In this document: piece by piece, positions 1-6,562 of the stretch
How the letters are laid out: each line of letters opens with the position of its first letter
How positions within the stretch are numbered: the stretch's first letter is position 1
From: an uncultured Sutterella sp.
Lineage (GTDB): Bacteria; Pseudomonadota; Gammaproteobacteria; Burkholderiales; Burkholderiaceae_F
DNA: 23,821 nucleotides
NCBI GenBank assembly: GCA_900754475.1
Contig: CAAECY010000166.1
Span: 1 to 23,821 of the forward strand
Reading direction: 5' to 3'
Position numbers and translations under genes: made by a program
The notes under the pieces: model-generated
What the model saw: only the letters and a program-made list of their open reading frames with translations
What the model was told of the DNA's origin: nothing
The model's database searches: none

Positions 1-184
1 AAATATACAATGATACTTCCTTACAGCCACAGTCCGAGCGTTAAGAGCGTCGCAGGCAATGGGTAGGGCTGCATGAGAACCATGCGGGGGTGCAATTCCC
101 ATGAGGTTATGCTAATAACCGTCCGATTAAAGCTCTCTTTCTACTTTTGAAACTATTGTACTCTATTGAAAGGGGGACATTTTA
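1..184 (+). other. ICE region upstream of xis with several potential RNA stems
   Basis: I see no convincing gene here. Frame 1 is open from base 1 to a TAG at 64-66, and frame 3 to a TAA at 42-44; either could be the tail of a gene lying off the window. From 59 to 120 the sequence can form nested stems: ATGGG (59-63) with CCCAT (98-102) encloses GCATG (71-75) with CATGC (81-85), followed by the hairpin GGTTAT (105-110) / ATAACC (115-120). I could not match this to a riboswitch or intron class. A GGGGG ribosome binding site for xis is at 171-175. Confidence 0.4.
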
Positions 185-388
185 ATGAATATTACTGATG
201 TGCCTATCTGGGAGAAGTACACGCTCACCATTGAGGAAGCGTCAAAATATTTCCGTATCGGGGAAAACAAGCTGCGTAAATTAGCGGAAGAAAACCCGGC
301 TGCCGGGTGGGTGATTATGAACGGCAACCGTATTCAAATCAAGCGAAAACAGTTTGAAAAATTCATTGACACTTTGGAAGTTATATAG
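185..388 (+). CDS. xis: Excisionase, Tn916 Xis family
   Basis: This is a 67-residue basic protein of the same length as Tn916 Xis and nearly identical to my memory of it in the core (TLTIEEASKYFRIGENKLR, IMNGNRIQIKRKQFEK). Xis is a small winged-helix DNA-bending protein. It binds near the element ends and, with Int, drives excision of the ICE before circularisation and conjugation. The helix-turn-helix is around residues 13-34. The ATG at 185 follows a strong purine-rich Shine-Dalgarno (AAAGGGGGAC, 169-178). The gene lies 80 bases before int on the same strand, the usual Tn916 arrangement. No damage is visible. Confidence is high. Confidence 0.93.
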   Translation: MNITDVPIWEKYTLTIEEASKYFRIGENKLRKLAEENPAAGWVIMNGNRIQIKRKQFEKFIDTLEVI

Positions 389-438
389 TGAAATCGAGCC
401 TTGAATGTGGTATAATAGATACAAGCATATCAAGGCTC
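388..438 (+). promoter_or_regulatory. Candidate int promoter (extended -10) inside an inverted repeat
   Basis: Between xis and int there is a TGNTATAAT extended -10 (TG at 408-409, TATAAT at 411-416). A poor -35 (GTGAAA, 388-393) lies 17 bases upstream. The -10 lies within the loop of a perfect 9-bp inverted repeat, GAGCCTTGA (396-404) and TCAAGGCTC (430-438). The repeat could be an operator, or a weak terminator for xis transcripts. Confidence 0.5.
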
Positions 439-468
439 TTTCCGTCATGGAAAGGAGCATGACGAACA

Positions 469-1662
469 ATGTCGGAGAAAAGACGAGATAACAGGAACCG
501 CATTTTACGCACAGGAGAGAGCCAGAGAAAAGACGGAAGATATGCTTACAAATATATAGATACCTTTGGGAACCCGCAATTTGTTTACGCTTGGAAGTTA
601 GTACCTACCGACAAGACCCCGGCGGGAAAACGTGAAGATATTTCGCTTCGGGAAAAGGAAAAAGAGATACAGAAAGACCTTGACGACGGGATTGACACGT
701 TGGGAAAGAAAATGACTGTCTGCCAACTCTACGCAAAGCAGATAAGGCACCGGGCAAATGTACGGCATGGCACAAAACAGGGGCGCAAGCAGCTTATGAG
801 GATTTTGGAAGAAGATAGTCTTGGAGCTTGCAGCATTGAGAGCGTGAAGCTGTCCGACGCGAAAGAATGGGCTTTACGCATGAAAGATAAGGGCTATTCA
901 TTCAAGACAATCAACAATCACAAGCGTTCTCTGAAAGCTGCCTTTTACACAGCCATACAGGACGATTGCATTAGGAAAAATCCCTTTGACTTCCAGTTGA
1001 ACACCGTTTTAGAAGATAACACCGAACCAAAGGTACCTCTATCCCCAACACAGGAAGCGTCTTTCCTGTCCTTTGTGCAGAGTGATAAAGTCTATCAGAA
1101 GTATTACGACGAGATTATCATACTGTTAGGAACAGGGCTTCGCATTTCTGAACTCTGCGGACTGACTGAAAGCGATATTGACTTTGAGCATAAGCTAATC
1201 AACGTAGACCACCAGCTTTTGAAAGTATCGGGAGTTGGGTATCATGTTGAAACGCCAAAGACAAAAAGCGGTATCAGACAAATTCCAATGAGTACCAAAG
1301 TCTATGAAGCGTTCAAGCGTGTGCTGAATGACAGGGGACGGGCAGACAATTTTATTGTCGGCGGTTACAGCAGATTTTTATTCCTTAACCGGAACGGGCT
1401 ACCGAAAGTAGCAGTCAACTTTGAAACCATGTTCCGGGGGCTTGTGAAGAAGTACAACAAAAGCCATGAGGAAGCCTTACCGAAAGTGACAACGCCCCAT
1501 ACCCTACGCCATACGTTCTGTACCAATTTAGCAAACGCCGGAATGAACCCGAAAGCATTGCAGTATATCATGGGACATTCCAACATCAACATGACGCTGA
1601 ACTATTACGCCCATGCTACCTCTGATAGTGCAATGGCAGAAATGGAACGGCTGATTGCTTAG
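469..1662 (+). CDS. int: Tyrosine recombinase, Tn916 Int family
   Basis: This 397-residue integrase catalyses site-specific integration and excision of the ICE. The N-terminal domain (about 1-70) matches the Tn916 Int arm-binding domain (MSEKRRDNRxRIL, DGRYxYKYI, PQFVY). A SAM-like core-binding domain follows (about 80-175), then the catalytic domain (about 190-397). Catalytic residues are all present: Arg225 (GTGLRISE), Lys264 or Lys266, His344 and Arg347 (PHTLRHTF), His370 (MGH) and the nucleophile Tyr379 in NYYAHAT. The Arg225 and Tyr379 numbers are the same as in Tn916 Int. It is about eight residues shorter than the 405-residue Tn916 protein, mostly at the C terminus. The ATG at 469 follows AAAGGAG (451-457). 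It appears intact, so the element may be excisable. Confidence 0.96.
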   Translation: MSEKRRDNRNRILRTGESQRKDGRYAYKYIDTFGNPQFVYAWKLVPTDKTPAGKREDISLREKEKEIQKDLDDGIDTLGKKMTVCQLYAKQIRHRANVRHGTKQGRKQLMRILEEDSLGACSIESVKLSDAKEWALRMKDKGYSFKTINNHKRSLKAAFYTAIQDDCIRKNPFDFQLNTVLEDNTEPKVPLSPTQEASFLSFVQSDKVYQKYYDEIIILLGTGLRISELCGLTESDIDFEHKLINVDHQLLKVSGVGYHVETPKTKSGIRQIPMSTKVYEAFKRVLNDRGRADNFIVGGYSRFLFLNRNGLPKVAVNFETMFRGLVKKYNKSHEEALPKVTTPHTLRHTFCTNLANAGMNPKALQYIMGHSNINMTLNYYAHATSDSAMAEMERLIA

Positions 1663-1676
1663 TAGTAGATAGAGGT

Positions 1677-1698
1677 TTTACTACTTGATTTACTACTT
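1677..1698 (+). repeat. Two TTTACTACTT direct repeats, Int arm-type (DR2-like) sites
   Basis: TTTACTACTT occurs at 1677-1686 and 1689-1698, a 12-bp period. The reverse complement, AAGTAGTAAA, contains AGTAGTAAA, the core I recall from the duplex used to study Tn916 Int arm-domain binding. The position, just outside int and near the element end, is where Tn916 carries such sites. Confidence 0.7.
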
Positions 1699-1759
1699 TT
1701 GGACGCGAAAACATGAGGGGAAATGAGAATATATAAGAGCTTCTTCCGATTTGAAAAAT

Positions 1760-1792
1760 GCCGGAAAGCCTGTAAATACAGGCTATACCGGC
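1760..1792 (+). repeat. Interrupted inverted repeat downstream of int
   Basis: GCCGG (1760-1764) pairs with CCGGC (1788-1792), and inside it AGCCTGTA (1767-1774) pairs with TACAGGCT (1777-1784) with a two-base loop. No T run follows, so it is not a canonical intrinsic terminator. It is flanked by the similar segments ATGAGAATATATAAGAG (from 1723) and ATGAGAACTTATAAAGAG (from 1795). These may be additional recombination-protein sites. Confidence 0.45.
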
Positions 1793-1816
1793 TTATGAGA
1801 ACTTATAAAGAGATAG

Positions 1817-1863
1817 TCAAAAACTATATTTTGATTTCGTGACGAAATTACAAAGAAATTACA
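1817..1863. repeat. Probable ICE terminus: palindromes and direct repeat
   Basis: Three overlapping motifs mark the composition boundary. TCAAAA (1817-1822) is inverted as TTTTGA (1829-1834). ATTTCGT-G-ACGAAAT is a perfect palindrome at 1834-1848. GAAATTACA is repeated directly at 1844-1852 and 1855-1863. One of these is likely to include the element end and its coupling sequence, but the exact cut point cannot be fixed without the other end or the empty site. Confidence 0.4.
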
Positions 1864-1923
1864 TTCGTGTAGTTTCCCGCTCTCCGAGAGCCCCACTCAC
1901 CGCTTTTTGCTCTGAGGTCACAC

Positions 1924-3183
1924 ATGCGCTTTGCCATCGGATTGACTCTCCTTTCCTCCTCGCTTCTCCTTTTGACGGGGTGCTCGAGCACGCTCACCGC
2001 GAACAACGCGGCTAAGAGCGCCGAGCCCGCGAAGACCGCAAAGGCCGCGAAAGACGCCCGCCCGAAGAAAAAAGAGGCGCCCGTCCCCGTGGCAATGCCC
2101 GCCTTCGACGCGCTCAAAGGAAAGGGCCTCTACTACTTCGACGACAACAAGGGGTCGCGCTTTTACGTGACGGACACCATCGCCGAAAACGGTCTCTACG
2201 ACGTCAAGGAAGAATTCAAGCGCGGCGAGCCGCACGGCTTTACGTGGGGTACCGGCGCTGCGGCGATCCTTCGCAAGGGAGTGGCGCTCGACCCGCAGGC
2301 GATCGAAGGCGTGTCGCTTGCGAGCGACCACCACATCGTCGTGCACCTGCGCAACGACGACGCGTCCCGAAAGAAAGGGAAAAAGCGCTCCGCGGATCCG
2401 GGCGACCTTGATCTTCACATGACGCTCGAAGCCTACGACATGTCGGACCTCCCGATCGGTCCCTACCTCGTGACGCGCACGAACCGTACGACCCCCGCGG
2501 GCTACCTCATCGGCTCGCGCCACACCTTCCCGAAGGGCTCGATCGGCTACCGCGCCACGCTCTGGGTGAATTCCGACGAAGTGATCGTCCCGACGAAGAA
2601 CGCCTTCACGGGCTCGGGCTCGATCGAAGACTTCTCGAAGCGCTTCACGAAGGAGATCCCCTACTGCCTGCGCTACATCCCGGGCAAGAACGCCACGCCG
2701 CTCGGGCTCAAATTCGAAGAACCCATCGAGAAAAAGACGGGCAAGGATTCGAAGGGGCGCCTCGTTGAAGTCGCCCAGAAGGGGAGCGCCGAACTCTACC
2801 CCGTCAAGAAGGGCACGATCTTTTGCGGCCGAGACGACGACCGGTCGCTTGCGACCGCCCGCTGGTCGCTTCGCTACGTGAACGGCTCGCGCGTGCTGGA
2901 ATTCGACTTCCCGGACGAAATCCGCGCCGAAGACTTCGGCGTGCCGCGCACGCACCGCAACGCCCTCAAGGTGGCCTTTGCCGAAGAGCGTGTGAAGGAA
3001 AAGGGTAAGACCGTCCGCAAGCTCGTTCCCGCGCGCGTCTGGCGCGCCAATCAGCGCATCACCGACTACCAGTGGCGCTTCAACGAAACGGCCGCCGAGG
3101 CCGTGCGCGAAGCGCTCGAAGCGACGAAGGACGCGCGTCGCGAATGGGACGCTAAGCACGCGACGAAGAAGGGAAAGAAGTGA
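1924..3183 (+). CDS. Unrecognised lipoprotein with Ala/Lys-rich linker
   Basis: I do not recognise the family of this 419-residue protein. The N terminus is a clear lipoprotein signal: a charged start, a hydrophobic segment, and the lipobox LTGC with Cys20 as the lipidation site. An Ala/Lys/Pro-rich low-complexity linker covers about residues 25-55. The rest (about 60-400) is soluble and mixed, with two further cysteines (IPYC, IFCG), and the C terminus is Lys-rich. It is probably anchored in the inner or outer membrane facing the periplasm. The ATG at 1924 follows GAGG at 1914-1917. Codon use matches the host genes, not the ICE. It stands alone: the ICE terminus lies about 60 bases upstream and terminators follow it, so its native promoter may have been displaced by the insertion. 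Confidence 0.85.
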   Translation: MRFAIGLTLLSSSLLLLTGCSSTLTANNAAKSAEPAKTAKAAKDARPKKKEAPVPVAMPAFDALKGKGLYYFDDNKGSRFYVTDTIAENGLYDVKEEFKRGEPHGFTWGTGAAAILRKGVALDPQAIEGVSLASDHHIVVHLRNDDASRKKGKKRSADPGDLDLHMTLEAYDMSDLPIGPYLVTRTNRTTPAGYLIGSRHTFPKGSIGYRATLWVNSDEVIVPTKNAFTGSGSIEDFSKRFTKEIPYCLRYIPGKNATPLGLKFEEPIEKKTGKDSKGRLVEVAQKGSAELYPVKKGTIFCGRDDDRSLATARWSLRYVNGSRVLEFDFPDEIRAEDFGVPRTHRNALKVAFAEERVKEKGKTVRKLVPARVWRANQRITDYQWRFNETAAEAVREALEATKDARREWDAKHATKKGKK

Positions 3184-3235
3184 TCCTGAGCTCGGCGCTT
3201 CACGCCCTTTACTAACTACGAAGCAAAACGCCCGC

Positions 3236-3278
3236 AAAGCCGCGCCGTCCCCGTCACGCTTGGGATGCGCGGCTTTTT
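3236..3278 (+). terminator. Intrinsic terminator after the lipoprotein gene
   Basis: A perfect 10-bp stem, AAAGCCGCGC (3236-3245) with GCGCGGCTTT (3267-3276), runs into five T residues (3274-3278). It lies 53 bases after the lipoprotein stop codon on the same strand. Confidence 0.8.
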
Positions 3279-3321
3279 CGCGTCCCGCGTTTCCGAAACT
3301 TCGGGGACGCACACATAGGGC

Positions 3322-3366
3322 GCACGGACGGCACGGACTGCACGAACTGCACGAACTGCACGGACA
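3322..3366. repeat. Five tandem copies of a 9-bp unit (GCACGRACT-like)
   Basis: Units are GCACGGACG, GCACGGACT, GCACGAACT, GCACGAACT and GCACGGACA. They lie between two terminators in a non-coding gap between converging genes. This looks like a small variable-number tandem repeat. Confidence 0.85.
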
Positions 3367-3391
3367 ACAGGCACGGTCGCCCAAAGAAGAA

Positions 3392-3423
3392 AGCCCCGCA
3401 CGATACGGTCGCACGGGGCTTTT
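3392..3423. terminator. Bidirectional terminator between converging genes
   Basis: AGCCCCG (3392-3398) pairs with CGGGGCT (3414-3420). The + strand continues into TTTT, and the - strand into a T/C-rich TTTCTTCTTT tract. It can serve the lipoprotein gene and the dcuC-like gene, whose stop codon is at 3484. Confidence 0.7.
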
Positions 3424-3483
3424 CGATCCGGTCGGAGGGAGCGTACGGGACGGCCGTCCGCCCCCTCGACGGGAATCACGGAA

Positions 3484-4854
3484 TCACATGAAGAGGACCT
3501 GGTTCACGACGATCGTCGTCGCAAGACCGAGCACCATCGGGATCCAGGTGCGGCGCACGATCGCCACGGGCGAAACGCCCGCAGCCCCCGCCACCGCGAT
3601 GATAACGCCCGCCACGGGGCTCATGGCGCGAACCATGCCGGAAGCGAACTGCATCGGCGTCACGAGCGCTTCGACCGACCCGCCGAGCCCCTGCGCGACG
3701 TCCGGAGCCAGAGCCGCAAAGGAGGAGTAGGCGCCGACGCCCGAACCCGTGAGGAAGGTAACCACCGAGACAATCCCCGTCAGGAGCACCGTCATGAGAC
3801 CCATGCCGGCGCCCACGCCCTGGGCGGAATTGATGAGGAGGTCGATGAGGCCCGAGGACTTGAGGCCCGAAGCGAAGAATTCCGCGCAGATGATAAGCGC
3901 CACAATCCCCGCGAACATCTTCCCCATGCTCTGGAACATCGCCATCGCATCCTTGAAGATCTTCTTCACGTCGCGAAGACGCACGATCTCAACGAGCACG
4001 ACGAAGACCCACACCATGAAGAGCGCGGCGATCGTATCGAGCTTCACGCTCGAAACGACAAGGTTCGAAAAGACGATGAGAAGCGCGATCGGCAGCACCG
4101 GGAAGAAGGCGTACCAGGCGGGCGCGTCGGGCGCGGTCGAAGCCTTGACCTCGACGGTTTCCGCCTGCGCGTCGTCCCCCTTCGCGTCGAACCAGCGCTG
4201 CACGACGTAGTGCGCCGCGGCCGCCACAAGAAGCGTCGGGATCGCGATCGGAAGCTGGTACTGAACGAGGTAGTTGATGGGATCGAGCCCCGCCACCTTC
4301 GCGGCAAGGCTGGCCGTACCCGCCGTCGGCGCAAAGGTCATGCCGGCCGAGGTGCCGATCACGGCGGCTGCGGCCGCGGCCGAGACGCCCACCGCCTTCA
4401 GGATCGGAAAGAGCGCGACGAGAAGGAGCATCGCAAGGCCTGCGGCCGACGGAATCACCATGACGAGGAGCTGCCCGACGACGTACCCGCCCGCAAGCAC
4501 GAGATACGGAGCCTTGAGGCGCCCCAAGGGTTTCACCGCCACGTTGACAAGCGCCTTCGCGGCGCCGATCCGATCCATGTAGGCGGCAAAGCCCCCCGCC
4601 GTCATGATGAGAAAGCCCGTGCCGGCGCTTTGCTTCGTCGCGATCGACTTGAGCGTGGCGAAAATGTCGAAAAGCCAGAAGCCCGAGGGTTTCACGCCCT
4701 TCGGAAGGAACGAGGCGTCGCCCAAAAGCGCCACGGCAATCAGAATCGCGAGGCCCGCGAAAAGAAGCACGAGGTGGGTCTGGTAGCGCTTCACGAGCGC
4801 GTAGCCCGCCACCGCCGTCACGAGGACGGCTATCCAGGGAAGGAGAGAGGACAT
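3484..4854 (-). CDS. dcuC: DcuC-family anaerobic C4-dicarboxylate transporter
   Basis: This 456-residue, very hydrophobic protein fits the DcuC family in length (Escherichia coli DcuC is about 460) and character. DcuC carriers sit in the inner membrane and move succinate, fumarate or malate by efflux or exchange during anaerobic growth. I see about 12 membrane segments. Small-residue-rich stretches typical of ion-coupled carriers occur at about 78-92 (GTGFLIMTAGGF), 134-142 (IPSAAGLAM) and 167-184 (GTSAGMTFAPTAGTASLA). A hydrophilic loop with acidic residues covers about 221-246. The ATG at 4854 has AGGAG nine bases upstream. The gene lies 79 bases downstream of the lyase gene on the same strand and is probably co-transcribed with it. 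Substrate and direction are inferred; a related short-chain carboxylate permease is the alternative. Confidence 0.8.
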   Translation of the reverse strand: MSSLLPWIAVLVTAVAGYALVKRYQTHLVLLFAGLAILIAVALLGDASFLPKGVKPSGFWLFDIFATLKSIATKQSAGTGFLIMTAGGFAAYMDRIGAAKALVNVAVKPLGRLKAPYLVLAGGYVVGQLLVMVIPSAAGLAMLLLVALFPILKAVGVSAAAAAAVIGTSAGMTFAPTAGTASLAAKVAGLDPINYLVQYQLPIAIPTLLVAAAAHYVVQRWFDAKGDDAQAETVEVKASTAPDAPAWYAFFPVLPIALLIVFSNLVVSSVKLDTIAALFMVWVFVVLVEIVRLRDVKKIFKDAMAMFQSMGKMFAGIVALIICAEFFASGLKSSGLIDLLINSAQGVGAGMGLMTVLLTGIVSVVTFLTGSGVGAYSSFAALAPDVAQGLGGSVEALVTPMQFASGMVRAMSPVAGVIIAVAGAAGVSPVAIVRRTWIPMVLGLATTIVVNQVLFM

Positions 4855-4900
4855 GTTTCGAATCTCCTACGGTCAAAAACGATGGTTGATGGTCGATGGG

Positions 4901-4920
4901 TTGAGTTTTGTTGAGTTTTG
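4901..4920. repeat. Tandem 10-bp repeat TTGAGTTTTG, two copies
   Basis: Two exact copies lie in the 79-base gap between the lyase and dcuC-like genes, next to an imperfect GATGG-TTGATGG-TCGATGG run (about 4881-4900). Confidence 0.8.
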
Positions 4921-4933
4921 AATAGGGCCTCGG

Positions 4934-6358
4934 TCAGAGGAAGGCGGCGAAGTCCGCTTCGAGCGTTTCCAAGGCCCGACGGCGCGTTTCGCGACGTGCG
5001 GTGCTCTTTTCGCGCAACGCCGCAAGGCGCGCCGTGAATTCGTCGTGCATGGCGTCCACCTCGCGGGGCGCGGCGCTCCCCGTCGTGGCGCGCGCTTCGA
5101 CGATGCGGCGCGGATCGAGCGCTTCGCGAAACTGCGCTTCCGACATGGGGAGTTCGGGCGAGGCCTCGGGGAATTCCGCGCGCACCACCTCGGCGTAGAG
5201 GCGCTGCATGTCCGCGTAGGGGAAGTCGGCCGGACGCAGGTTGCGGCGCTTCGCTTCCGAAACCATGCGGCTTGCGGCGTGGTGCCCGATACGGAACGGG
5301 AGTCCGTAGTCGCGCATCAGACGGTCGGCGATTTCCTGCGAGGCGGTCCAGTCGGAGTTGAGCTCTTCGAGCGCCCGGTCGGCGTCGATCACAAGCGCCC
5401 GCAGGACCTTACGGAAGCGTTCGAGCATCCCCACGGTCGTGCGGCAGAGGCGATCGTTCTTCGCGGCGCTCTTTCCGTCCGTCATCCCGGGGACGACGTT
5501 GTGCACGCGCAGGTGCACGGCCTGCATTTCGGCGAGCACTTCGGAGGCGTCCGCGCGGCAGTTGTTCATGAGGCCGGGGTTGCGCTTTTGCGGCATGGCC
5601 GAAGAGACGTACGTGTTTTCGCCGCCCTCGGCGAGGAGCATCCAGGGGCGGGGCTGCGCGTACTGCACCATGATTTCGTTCAGGATCGAGCCCGTATGAA
5701 GCGCGATCGACCCCGCGGCGGCCGCCACCTCGACCGGGTAGTCGACGGGCGCGATGCAGGTGGCGTCGAACGCGTTTCGCACGGGCGCCTCGAACCCGAG
5801 CGCGCGGGCCATGGCGGCGCGATCGAGGGGCCACCCCGTGCCGTTCAGAACGGTCGCTCCCATCGGCGAAAAAGCACCGCGCTCAAGGGCTTCGGTCAGG
5901 CGTTCGCGATCGCGCAGGAAAGCCGCCACGTGGCCGAGCAGCTCGTGCCCGAGGCTGTTGGGCTGCGCCGCAACGCCGTTCGTGTAATTGGGCACGATCG
6001 TGTCGCGGTGGCGCTTCGCCAAGTCGAGAAGCTCCTCGATCACGCCGTCGAGGGCGTCGATCACGGAAAGCGTCCCCTCTTCGGAGAGCGCAAGACGCAT
6101 CGTCGAGAGGATGTCCTGGCTCGAGCGCCCCGCGTGAATGATCGTCACTTCGGGCGAGGTGGCGGCAACGAGCATCGGCTCGTAGGCGATGTACTTGTCG
6201 ACGCGCTTCGCGGCGTCCGCATCCGCGTCGCGCTCGACCGCGTCGATCCCCCGGGCCGCAAGGCGCGCGATGCGCTCCGAAATGAGCCCGGCGCGCCGAT
6301 TGACGACGACGGTCGCTTTGTTGATGGTGGAAATCCAGAAAAATGCGTCGTGCTGCAC
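4934..6358 (-). CDS. Argininosuccinate-lyase-like enzyme (aspartase/fumarase superfamily)
   Basis: This 474-residue protein has the superfamily signature SSAMPQKRNP at 252-261, the flexible loop whose serine acts as catalytic base. AGRSSQD (76-82) matches the TGRSRND region of argininosuccinate lyases. YTNGVAAQP (125-133) aligns with the usual YTHxQxAQP, but the His is Asn127. The superfamily cleaves C-N or C-O bonds of a succinyl group, releasing fumarate. The typical N-terminal WGGRF of ArgH is absent, so a role other than arginine synthesis is likely. The start is GTG at 6358, with GAGGA seven bases upstream and no closer ATG. It is transcribed toward the dcuC-like gene and diverges from a LysR gene, which suggests a catabolic, inducible role. 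Superfamily membership is firm; the substrate is unknown. Confidence 0.82.
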   Translation of the reverse strand: MQHDAFFWISTINKATVVVNRRAGLISERIARLAARGIDAVERDADADAAKRVDKYIAYEPMLVAATSPEVTIIHAGRSSQDILSTMRLALSEEGTLSVIDALDGVIEELLDLAKRHRDTIVPNYTNGVAAQPNSLGHELLGHVAAFLRDRERLTEALERGAFSPMGATVLNGTGWPLDRAAMARALGFEAPVRNAFDATCIAPVDYPVEVAAAAGSIALHTGSILNEIMVQYAQPRPWMLLAEGGENTYVSSAMPQKRNPGLMNNCRADASEVLAEMQAVHLRVHNVVPGMTDGKSAAKNDRLCRTTVGMLERFRKVLRALVIDADRALEELNSDWTASQEIADRLMRDYGLPFRIGHHAASRMVSEAKRRNLRPADFPYADMQRLYAEVVRAEFPEASPELPMSEAQFREALDPRRIVEARATTGSAAPREVDAMHDEFTARLAALREKSTARRETRRRALETLEADFAAFL

Positions 6359-6468
6359 GATCGGCTCCTCGGGAAAAACGGTCTGCGGTCTTCAGGCCCG
6401 AGCCTTGGTCCAAAGCTCGGGCGGTGACTCAGTGTGACGCGAAGGCCGCCCCCGGGACAATGCCGACA

Positions 6469-6514
6469 CGCGCAATCCCAATTTGCGCGATACGCAAAAC
6501 CCGCGCGACGCAAA
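6469..6514. promoter_or_regulatory. Candidate LysR operator cluster in the divergent gap
   Basis: In the 204-base gap between lyase and regulator, CGCGCAA (6469-6475) is inverted as TTGCGCG (6483-6489). TTTGCG (6482-6487) is inverted as CGCAAA (6493-6498), and CGCAAA recurs at 6509-6514. TTGCG-N5-CGCAA contains the T-N11-A spacing (T6484, A6496) typical of LysR-type binding sites. No clear -35/-10 pair could be assigned. Confidence 0.6.
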
Positions 6515-6562
6515 GCCCTCAAAATAGAAGAAAAATTTCCATTTACCCGAAAGACAAGGCCC

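Larger units (their letters stand above)
1..1860 (+). mobile_element. xis-int end of a Tn916-family integrative conjugative element (partial)
   Basis: This AT-rich stretch contrasts sharply with the GC-rich DNA that follows. It carries an excisionase and a tyrosine integrase, both very like those of Tn916 and arranged as at the int end of that family. Downstream of int are two TTTACTACTT repeats that resemble the arm-type sites bound by the Tn916 Int N-terminal domain. Conjugation, regulation and cargo genes must lie left of position 1. The exact right terminus is not resolved. Composition changes between about 1850 and 1875, and a palindrome (1834-1848) and a 9-bp direct repeat (1844-1863) sit there. 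Family assignment is strong; the end coordinate is an estimate. Confidence 0.88.

Noticed and set aside
1..125. Group II intron end, cobalamin or c-di-GMP riboswitch
   Set aside because: I compared the folded segment with remembered consensus cores (domain V, B12 box, GEMM core) and found no match; it is left as an unknown structured region.
1918..3414. 498-codon - strand frame with Cys-rich CPCSSCSSC start
   Set aside because: It is the antisense of the lipoprotein gene. The Cys repeats come only from reading the 9-bp tandem repeat, and it runs through both terminators.
5045..6427. 460-codon + strand frame opposite the lyase gene
   Set aside because: Antisense shadow. The lyase frame carries clear superfamily motifs, while this one is Arg/His/Val-rich without any.
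6434..6562. N-terminal extension of the LysR protein by 43 residues
   Set aside because: The extension overlaps the operator palindromes and precedes the normal LysR start; the ATG at 6563 fits the family.
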